Source: Candidatus Poribacteria bacterium (lineage in GTDB: Bacteria > Poribacteria > WGA-4E > WGA-3G). Taken from it: 64,000 bases of DNA. The translations under genes and the position numbers were made by a program. The stretch is taken from positions 2,431,864 through 2,495,863 of the forward strand of contig OY282386.1 of NCBI GenBank assembly GCA_958295945.1, given 5' to 3'. Below, piece by piece: positions 25,252-31,897 of the stretch. The notes beneath the pieces were generated by a model that saw only the letters and a list, made by a program, of their open reading frames with translations, did no database searches and had not been told where the DNA came from. The first letter of the stretch is position 1. Each line of letters opens with the position of its first letter.

Positions 25252-27744
25252 ATGAAACTGCAAAAAACCCTAACACTGTTATTTACGGTGTTCTGTTTAG
25301 CATTATGGATTGTGCCTATCCATCAAGTAATAGCACAAGAAAAACAGCCAAAACAACAGACAAAAAAAGGACTCATCCCGTTTGACTATCTGGATGAAAT
25401 GGAAGCACATGTTGAAGTTAATCTAACGGACAGACTTATTAATTTAGTGACTAAATCTGTCAGATCCAAACCAGAGGTAGCAGGACTAATTGGGATGATT
25501 GACGGCATCTATCTTCGCACCTACAATGAATATGGTGAATCCGAATTAGGAATGATTAAGTATTACCAGAATATACTGAAGGAAGATAAGTGGGAAGTCC
25601 TCGTAAGAGTCAAGGAAGAGCACAAAACCAAAGACAAAGATGGTATGGTTGAAATCAGATTGTTGTTTGATGAAGATGTGGCTTACGGGATCTTTGTAAT
25701 TATCGCATCTCATGATCCTGATGAGGTAACCCTTATAAACATTGTCGGTGAAATCGCTCCAGATAAGATTACGCAACTGCTTGGCAACTTAAGCAAGTTC
25801 GGTATGGCAGATATTGATCTTGAAGACACTCTGAAGTCAGGTGTTGAACCAAAGGCAAAAAGAGGAACCGTTCAAAAAGAAATTCTTGCTGTCAAAGCCG
25901 AAAAACCACCAAAAATTGATGGTAAACTTGATGATAATTGCTGGAAAACCGCCCCCCAAGCAGATGGGTTCACACACATAGAAACAGAAAAGTCTGTCAA
26001 AGACCAAACAATAGTCAAGCTGCTTTATACCGACAAAGCGATCTACGTTGCTTGGCACATCTACGATGCTGAACCAGAAAAAATCAAAAGACACCGAACT
26101 AAAGATCATTTACGATTTGTGAACGAGGACATGGTCTGCTTCAGCATTGACCCATTTCAAACCCATAAACCAACACACAGGACTCTGTTTATGGTAAATC
26201 CGCTAGGGAAGAAATATGTGCAATTTGCATCAGATCCAAAGAGATCTCTAGTTGTAAACCAGATGAAGGCAGACCAATTTAATGTCGCTGCGAATACCGT
26301 TGATGATGGATGGGTCGTAGAGATGGAAATTCCTTGGAAGGTGTTAGACTATCCAGATACTTCCGAACCGATTCAGATGGGGATTAACTTCAACAGAAGG
26401 CAGCAGCGGACAGGTGAGAATTCTTGGTGGTCAAATATAGGAGTTGAAAAACAATACAAAAACGATGGTAATTGGATTCGGGTTATACCACCTCAAAAGG
26501 CTTCCCGCTTGCAGGGAAGGTTAGAGGTAATTGAGAAAGGTAAATACAATGCATCAGGCGTTTTCACTCGTGGTAAAGACGGTTCTCCTACAAACAGGGA
26601 TTTCTTTCGTATTACGAATTCCAGTGGGTTAAATCCTATTGATGGTCTAAGGCTCGGTGGTGGATTTGAACTCGGAACACGGTGGAATCCTGATCCATAC
26701 TTTTTTGACAGGTCCGGTGAAACAATCCACCGAAATATAGAAGCAAGTAATACACCAATCGGTATAGGCACTGGATTATCACCACAACCCTTCGTATATG
26801 GCACAATGAGTTATGCACTTCGGACAGAAACCCCCAATTACCGCCTTGGTGGTGGCATTAAATTCGGTAAGGAGTCAAGTCTTACTTATGGCTTCCAAAT
26901 TCATAGATTAACATCTGCCAGAGACAGAGATCTCTTGTTGGCTGGTAGCGAACAGTTTTTGAGAGCGTTCTTTGATGCTGATTTTCAAGACTATTATACA
27001 AGACAAGGTGGCGTGATGGGATTGCAATGGCAGCATGCATCGTTAAAGCATACGCTTGGTCTATCACTGCTATTGGAAGAACATGAAAGTATATGGGAAG
27101 ACAGCACCTCATACTTCAGAATTGGAACATCAAGATACCACTTAGGCACAGATTTAAGACCTAATTCTCCTATATATGATGGCAGAATGCATAGCATCAC
27201 CTTAAAATACGATTTTGATACTCGCGAAAACATTGGCGTAAGATACGACTTGGGTAACCAAAGGAATACAAGTGAGTGGTATAACACTTTTCTTGTTGAG
27301 CATTCAAACTCTGCAATGGGTTCTACGTTTGATTTCACTCGCTTTGTGGTACACCTTCGCAACTATCACCCAATTGGAAATGATCGTATTGATACGCGTT
27401 TAAAGGTTGGACTTGCATCTACTTCGTATACGTTACCTTACCAACGTCAATTTGTGCTTGGTGGCACAGGAACCTTACGTGGATACTCTCTTTATGAATT
27501 TGTGGGTAACTACGGATTCTTATTCAATATGGAGTATGTGCATACCTTAGCACACGGAATTTATGTCGTGCCTTTTGTTGATGTAGGACAAGCATGGATG
27601 GATTTGGATGAAATCAAAGACATTTACCCGAAGGTTAACCTCGGTGTCGGTTTCCAGCTCGGTATTTTCAGATTGAATTTCGCAAGGGCACTTGAGAGGA
27701 ATAGAGAATATCAAGCCAATTTCAAATGGTCTCGCACGTTTTAA
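25252..27744 (+). CDS. DUF4252-CBM9-Omp85 outer-membrane protein (chimera 3)
   Basis: An 830-aa exported protein with a signal peptide (about 1-28). A DUF4252-like domain (about 50-195) contains IYLRTYNEYGE, DKWEVLVRVKEE and INIVGEIAPDKITQLLGNL. A CBM9-like domain (about 214-410) opens with PPKIDGKLDDNCWKTAPQADG and has NEDMVCFSIDPF. Instead of a clear POTRA, the CBM9 unit leads straight into an Omp85 barrel (about 450-830) with TLRGYSLYEF, FVDVGQAW and terminal FKWSRTF. AAGGAG precedes the ATG. It is the last gene of the ECF1 operon and ends before a MITE and a terminator. Confidence 0.88.
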   Translation: MKLQKTLTLLFTVFCLALWIVPIHQVIAQEKQPKQQTKKGLIPFDYLDEMEAHVEVNLTDRLINLVTKSVRSKPEVAGLIGMIDGIYLRTYNEYGESELGMIKYYQNILKEDKWEVLVRVKEEHKTKDKDGMVEIRLLFDEDVAYGIFVIIASHDPDEVTLINIVGEIAPDKITQLLGNLSKFGMADIDLEDTLKSGVEPKAKRGTVQKEILAVKAEKPPKIDGKLDDNCWKTAPQADGFTHIETEKSVKDQTIVKLLYTDKAIYVAWHIYDAEPEKIKRHRTKDHLRFVNEDMVCFSIDPFQTHKPTHRTLFMVNPLGKKYVQFASDPKRSLVVNQMKADQFNVAANTVDDGWVVEMEIPWKVLDYPDTSEPIQMGINFNRRQQRTGENSWWSNIGVEKQYKNDGNWIRVIPPQKASRLQGRLEVIEKGKYNASGVFTRGKDGSPTNRDFFRITNSSGLNPIDGLRLGGGFELGTRWNPDPYFFDRSGETIHRNIEASNTPIGIGTGLSPQPFVYGTMSYALRTETPNYRLGGGIKFGKESSLTYGFQIHRLTSARDRDLLLAGSEQFLRAFFDADFQDYYTRQGGVMGLQWQHASLKHTLGLSLLLEEHESIWEDSTSYFRIGTSRYHLGTDLRPNSPIYDGRMHSITLKYDFDTRENIGVRYDLGNQRNTSEWYNTFLVEHSNSAMGSTFDFTRFVVHLRNYHPIGNDRIDTRLKVGLASTSYTLPYQRQFVLGGTGTLRGYSLYEFVGNYGFLFNMEYVHTLAHGIYVVPFVDVGQAWMDLDEIKDIYPKVNLGVGFQLGIFRLNFARALERNREYQANFKWSRTF

Positions 27745-27954
27745 TCTCATTGAAACGGAACGCGAATTGATTTTCCCCAATAAAGATCTACCTGAAAGTG
27801 CTACCGTATCGTTAGATGTCCCTAAAGGTGCAGCATTCAAACTGCTAATTTCTACCGAATTAAAGTTGTTGAGGAGTCCTCTTTCAACCGATACGAAATC
27901 CCTTAGAATATCACAGACATTTTACGGATCTTCACAGATCCTAACTACTATATA

Positions 27955-28090
27955 TAGTGAAATGTAAAAACACGTACACACTCCGCGGTAGATGCGATTT
28001 CCTAACCACATCTATGAGACAGAACAAACACCGGTTCGGTTAGGAAACCGAACCTACCGTAGTGTGCAAATAATTCTGGTTTTTACAATA
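27955..28090. mobile_element. MITE-like element, family 1 (TA target)
   Basis: About 136 bp beginning TAGTGAAATGTAAAAAC and ending with the inverted TTTTTACAATA, flanked on each side by TA. The interior holds GGTTCGGTTAGGAAACCGAACC-type palindromes. Relatives lie at 60338-60436 (inserted in higB), 39876-40056, and as an end fragment at 23325-23357. Bases 27745-27954 show nothing I can assign; a 91-codon frame there overlaps the barrel gene and is not convincing. Confidence 0.7.
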
Positions 28091-28126
28091 TAACCCTATC
28101 CTAAGAAAGATAGGGTTATATTTTTT
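28088..28126 (+). terminator. Rho-independent terminator after the ECF1 operon
   Basis: A perfect 13-bp stem, ATATAACCCTATC (28088-28100) with GATAGGGTTATAT (28109-28121), 8-nt loop, followed by a T run. Its left arm overlaps the end of the MITE. Confidence 0.85.
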
Positions 28127-28178
28127 CAATATGACTTCATAATATGAAATAATATAAATTTCACTAAAATGAAAAAGA

Positions 28179-28207
28179 TGCAACAATTTTGCATCTCGTT
28201 TGTAGTA
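28179..28207 (+). promoter_or_regulatory. Likely autoregulated promoter of ECF sigma 2
   Basis: TGCAAC (28179-28184), 17-bp spacer, GTAGTA (28202-28207). The inverted repeat ATGCAA/TTGCAT lies within. Spacing and -10-like box are identical to those before ECF sigma 1. Confidence 0.6.
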
Positions 28208-28236
28208 GCGTTAACTCAAATCGCACGGAGTTACAA

Positions 28237-28773
28237 ATGACAGAAGACAAATTCCTTGAACTCATCCGAAAACATCAAGATAAAGTATATCGTCATGCTT
28301 TTTATCTACTCAAAAACAGTGAAGATGCAAAAGACATGGCACAAGAAACCTTTATTAAAGCATGGGAACATCGCACAACATTAAGAATGGAAACAGCCCA
28401 CTCATGGATGCTGAAATGTGTCCAAAATCTCTGTTTCAACCAACTCAAACGTCGTAAGTTTCAGATGCATTTAGATGAGGAAGAGGGTGAAACACTTGAG
28501 ATGCTACTGCATTCTTATTCCTACCAGACAAATCCAACCCCGGATGAAATTGCTATCAAACTGGAACTTAAGCAGTTAGTGCGACAAGCAGTTGAAGAAT
28601 TACCACCTGCCATGCGATCAACAATCATCATGCGAGAATTTGAGGAAATGAGTTACAAGCAAATCGCAGAGGAATTGAAACGTCCTGAAAACAGTGTTAA
28701 ATCAATGTTATTCCGTGCTCGTGAACAATTGCGCGAGATATTAAATCGATTAATGGAGGAGACAGAAGAATGA
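28237..28773 (+). CDS. ECF RNA polymerase sigma factor 2
   Basis: 178 aa from ATG 28237 with CGGAG upstream; the frame from 28189 would cross the promoter. Region 2 is HAFYLLKNSEDAKDMAQETFIKAW and region 4 is YKQIAEELKRPENSVKSMLFRAREQLREIL. It is a close paralogue of ECF sigma 1. No anti-sigma gene follows: its stop overlaps the ATG of a DUF5694 gene (ATGA). Regulation must come from elsewhere, from the DUF5694 proteins, or from transcription alone. Confidence 0.92.
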   Translation: MTEDKFLELIRKHQDKVYRHAFYLLKNSEDAKDMAQETFIKAWEHRTTLRMETAHSWMLKCVQNLCFNQLKRRKFQMHLDEEEGETLEMLLHSYSYQTNPTPDEIAIKLELKQLVRQAVEELPPAMRSTIIMREFEEMSYKQIAEELKRPENSVKSMLFRAREQLREILNRLMEETEE

Positions 28774-29576
28774 AACCGACAATCATGATACTCGGCAGCG
28801 GACATTTAGCAAATCCCGGTAAGGACGCATTCAATATAAGAATGGATGATGTGCTTGCCCCTAAACGGCAAAGTGAAATCAAACTATTGGTATCACAACT
28901 CAAAGAATTTCGCCCTACCAAAGTTGCACTTCAAGCAGATCAAAGGTTTGCACCTGAAATTAATGTTAACTATCAAGATTATGTTGATGGCACGTATGAT
29001 CTCAAACGTTGGGAACATGATCAGATAGGCTATCGTTTGGCAAAGGAGATGGAACATCCAAAAGTATATTGTGTAGATTTTTCTCCTGAGCATGACCCAT
29101 TCTTCCCAAAAGACATTGACTCAAATTTGATAGATATAGACAAATTCGCCATGGAAAATAACCAAGAACACCTTCTTCCTAAAATGGAGGATTTTGATAT
29201 TCCCGAAGGAAAAACGCACCACGAAGAGGATGGAAGAGTCTGGATTGAACCTAAGAAGTATGAATCAATCATAGACATGTATATACGGTATAATCAACCT
29301 GAAGGAAGGCGCGCTGATCATCAGTCATACTTGCGGATGTCCCAAGTCGGCATAGGAAATCAATACCCTGGAGTGAATTGGGTTGGGAATCACTGGTATC
29401 CACGAAATCTTAAAGTCTTTGTCAACCTGACGCGCATCACAGAATCAGCTGAGGATAGGATACTTGTGATAATCGGTGCTGGACTTGTCTTTCTACTTCA
29501 GCAGTTTCTTGAGGACTCAGGAGATTATATCATTGAAAGTCCCTTAAAATATATAAAATCGGAGGATATAAGTTGA
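28770..29576 (+). CDS. DUF5694 protein A (degenerate C-terminal site)
   Basis: 268 aa, cytoplasmic by sequence. The N-terminal motif MILGSGHLANPG (His12) and DDVLAPKRQSEI are hallmarks of DUF5694, a family I place near the TraB/EreA-type hydrolase folds on motif logic only. Paralogue B has a C-terminal GGGHVYLVQHF; here it reads GAGLVFLLQQF, so both His residues are lost. It may therefore be a non-catalytic partner. Translationally coupled to ECF sigma 2 upstream and to paralogue B downstream. Confidence 0.8.
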   Translation: MKPTIMILGSGHLANPGKDAFNIRMDDVLAPKRQSEIKLLVSQLKEFRPTKVALQADQRFAPEINVNYQDYVDGTYDLKRWEHDQIGYRLAKEMEHPKVYCVDFSPEHDPFFPKDIDSNLIDIDKFAMENNQEHLLPKMEDFDIPEGKTHHEEDGRVWIEPKKYESIIDMYIRYNQPEGRRADHQSYLRMSQVGIGNQYPGVNWVGNHWYPRNLKVFVNLTRITESAEDRILVIIGAGLVFLLQQFLEDSGDYIIESPLKYIKSEDIS

Positions 29577-30388
29577 TGCAAGATAAAACAAAACCAACAA
29601 TCATGATACTTGGGAGCGGACACTTTGCTAATCCTGGATTGGATGCATACAATTATAGAATGGATGATGTGCTTGCACCTAAACGGCAAAGTGAGATAGA
29701 ACAACTGGTTGAGGCACTCAAACCGTTTCGTCCTACGAAAGTTGCACTTGAAATAGACGATAGATTTGACGCTGAAGCACAAGAGAACTATCAAGGCTAT
29801 CTTAACGGCACTTACGAACTTGAACGGGGTGAAGGTGACCAACTCGGTTTTCGGTTAGCAAAACAGATGGGACACTCAAAGATTTTCTGTGTTGATTATT
29901 TTCCAAAACAAGACCCGTTTTTTCCAGAAGATTTTGACTCCAATTTGTTGGATATTGACAAGTTCGCAAATGAACATAATCAAGAACACCTTTTATCCAG
30001 TGTAGAGGACTTTTATTCTGGTGAGGATGTAGAATTTAATGAACAGGAAGACGGTAGAGTCTGGATAGAACCAAAGAAATATGAACCACTTATTGACATG
30101 TTCATACGCGGCAATCAACCGGAAGGTAGAAGTGCTGAACATCGGCTATATTTGCAGATGGCACAGATTGGATTAGGAGAACAATACCCTGGTGCGAATT
30201 GGGTTGGACATCAATGGTATACACGCAATCTCAAAATCTTTGTCAACCTGACACGGATCACCGAGTCTAATAATGATAGAATTCTGTTGATTATTGGTGG
30301 AGGACATGTCTATCTTGTCCAGCATTTTCTTGAGGCATCGGGTAAATACATTGTTGAAAGTCCACTAAAATATTTAGAACCGAAATAA
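29576..30388 (+). CDS. DUF5694 protein B (intact motifs)
   Basis: 270 aa from ATG 29576 (TGATG overlap with gene A; GGAGG 10 nt upstream). MILGSGHFANPG (His16), DDVLAPKRQSEIEQL, FRPTKVALE, and a C-terminal GGGHVYLVQHFLEASGKYI with two His residues. It is clearly homologous to gene A over the full length, so the pair arose by tandem duplication. The activity of DUF5694 is not established; a metal-dependent hydrolase is a guess from the conserved GxxH patterns. Confidence 0.82.
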   Translation: MQDKTKPTIMILGSGHFANPGLDAYNYRMDDVLAPKRQSEIEQLVEALKPFRPTKVALEIDDRFDAEAQENYQGYLNGTYELERGEGDQLGFRLAKQMGHSKIFCVDYFPKQDPFFPEDFDSNLLDIDKFANEHNQEHLLSSVEDFYSGEDVEFNEQEDGRVWIEPKKYEPLIDMFIRGNQPEGRSAEHRLYLQMAQIGLGEQYPGANWVGHQWYTRNLKIFVNLTRITESNNDRILLIIGGGHVYLVQHFLEASGKYIVESPLKYLEPK

Positions 30389-30432
30389 GTTATTCAGTGT
30401 GAGATCGGCATAAGCGAAATGATGTAAATTTT

Positions 30433-30540
30433 AGGTTGGTTTGAGGAGCGGAACACAACATGTAACCCGCTCTCAAAGAAAACATTGGGTTTCGTTCCTC
30501 AATCCACTCTTCAACAAATATACCGAATTCACGTTAATTA
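30433..30540. repeat. Dispersed inverted repeat, family 5, copy 2
   Basis: GGTTTGAGGAGCGGAA and ATTGGGTTTCGTTCCTCAAT form a hairpin, followed by GAATTCACGTTAATTAA. Same layout as 21118-21232. Confidence 0.5.
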
Positions 30541-30636
30541 ACTATAGTTTGGACAGTTTTTTATAGACTTGAATGATAGTCTGGACAAGGAGAATCACAG
30601 TCATCCTACCTATTTCTTCAATGATACATACACCTG

Positions 30637-30891
30637 TCGCCCCGCTGGGGCTATAAATCGTTTGTTCATGATGTGCTATACACATTTCGCCCCGCTGGGG
30701 CTGCTCATTTTGATATTCTAACACTTTTTGTCAAGTAATTATCCTATTGAAAACTTACATAGATACATACACCTGTCGCCCCGCTGGGGCTATAAATCGT
30801 TTGTTCACGATGTGCTATACACATTTCGCCCCGCTGGGGCTATAAATCGTTTGTTCACGATGTGCTATACACACTTCGCCCCGCTGGGGCT
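30637..30891. repeat. Five hairpin units with 50-bp period (2 + 3)
   Basis: TCGCCCCGCTGGGGCT starts at 30637, 30687, 30776, 30826 and 30876. Within each group the period is exactly 50 bp, with the spacer TATAAATCGTTTGTTCA(C/T)GATGTGC largely conserved. The core GCCCCGCTGGGGC is a perfect short hairpin. The two groups begin with the same phrase GATACATACACCTG. The whole array lies directly upstream of the FtsZ-like gene. It is not CRISPR: the conserved unit includes the spacer. Confidence 0.85.
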
Positions 30892-30934
30892 TCTCATTTG
30901 AAAATGCTTGAGGTCGAACCTTGAAGGTGTAGCT

Positions 30935-31576
30935 ATGATTTCAAATATAGAAGAAACCAAGAATAGCCACGACAAGTTCAAAGTTATCGGAGTCGGTTGT
31001 GCGGGAGGTAATGCTGTCAAGCGAATGACAAAAACAGGTATGACTGACATTGAATACTACGTTGTTAATACTGATCAACAAGCACTTGAAAAATGCAACT
31101 TTGCAAAACCGGTACAAATCGGTGTTAATACCACACAAGGTGTTGGTTGTCTTGGATATCCGATAAAAGGCAGATTAGCTGCTGAGGAGAACTATGACAA
31201 ACTCCAGCAAATTGTGAAAGATGCAGATATTGTTTTTGTCATAGCAGGTATGGGTGGTGGGACAGGAACAGGTGCATCACCTGTGATTGCATCTCTTGCT
31301 CAGAAGCAAGGAGTTTTTACTGTTGCTATTGTCACTTTACCCTTTAATTTTGAGAGTGAACAGTGTGTTGAAAATGCAGAACTGGGATTACAGAAACTTC
31401 AAGAAAATGCAGATTCAGTTATTGTCGTACCTAACCAACGGATTCTTGACACGGTTGAAAGCACATGGACATTTTCTGAGGTGTTCGCACTCAGCGATGA
31501 AATGCTGCTCAGATGTGTTGACAGTATCCGTACCTTTCATTCCAGCATTACGCATAAAGATATAGTGCTCCAATAA
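30935..31576 (+). CDS. FtsZ/tubulin-like GTPase domain protein without C-terminal domain
   Basis: 213 aa from ATG 30935 (AAGGTG upstream). The nucleotide-binding half of FtsZ is clear: FKVIGVGCAGGNAVKRM (15-31), NTDQQAL (45-51), and the tubulin signature GGGTGTG (107-113) within IAGMGGGTGTGASPVIA. It ends about where FtsZ would enter helix H7 and the T7 loop; FtsZ is normally 350-450 aa. The catalytic NxDxxD of T7, which acts on the neighbouring subunit, and the C-terminal tail are absent. No continuation is visible in other frames. It could bind GTP and cap or poison FtsZ filaments, or be a decaying paralogue. Confidence 0.8.
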   Translation: MISNIEETKNSHDKFKVIGVGCAGGNAVKRMTKTGMTDIEYYVVNTDQQALEKCNFAKPVQIGVNTTQGVGCLGYPIKGRLAAEENYDKLQQIVKDADIVFVIAGMGGGTGTGASPVIASLAQKQGVFTVAIVTLPFNFESEQCVENAELGLQKLQENADSVIVVPNQRILDTVESTWTFSEVFALSDEMLLRCVDSIRTFHSSITHKDIVLQ

Positions 31577-31651
31577 TCATTCAAAATACTTTTCCTAATA
31601 CTTTCAGGAACGTGAGTTTGACAAATCAGTTTTCTGTATTCCAATAGAGTT

Positions 31652-31740
31652 AAGGGTGCGGCACGCGGAGCGTGCCTACTGCTTTTTAGGGAGACCACAC
31701 CTACCGTGTTAAGAGTGCGGCACGCGGAGCGTGCCTGCTA
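31652..31740. repeat. Two copies of a GC-rich palindrome
   Basis: GTGCGGCACGCGGAGCGTGCCT occurs near 31656 and 31715, separated by a stretch with the family word CACACCTACCG. Just upstream, 31612-31623 (ACGTGAGTTTGA) equals the left end of the IS982-family element at 40241, as a solo end. The rest of 31577-31830 is featureless. Confidence 0.6.
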
Positions 31741-31830
31741 CTTTTAATGAATATCGGACAATGGTGATTTATGAACCGTCCTCATATTATTCTTACCATA
31801 ATTCCATATTTTTCTAATTTTTGCATTTTA

Positions 31831-31859
31831 TGCAACCCTACGACTTCTTCCACCTATCT
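31831..31859 (+). promoter_or_regulatory. ECF-type promoter of the ECF-TPR gene
   Basis: TGCAAC (31831-31836), 17-bp spacer, CTATCT (31854-31859). The inverted repeat TTGCAT/ATGCAA (31821-31836) is present but displaced upstream compared with the other two sigma promoters. Confidence 0.5.
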
Positions 31860-31897
31860 TAACATTATGAAAGACAAAATGTTTTTGGAGCTGAAGT

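Noticed and set aside
27692-27967. 91-codon plus-strand frame after chimera 3
   Set aside because: It overlaps the barrel gene in another frame, has no start signal and runs into a MITE.
30542-30724. 60-codon minus-strand frame
   Set aside because: It lies inside the 50-bp hairpin repeats and has no other support.
30637-30891. Possible CRISPR array
   Set aside because: The period is constant, but the would-be spacers are nearly identical and the unit is a GC hairpin; no cas genes are present.
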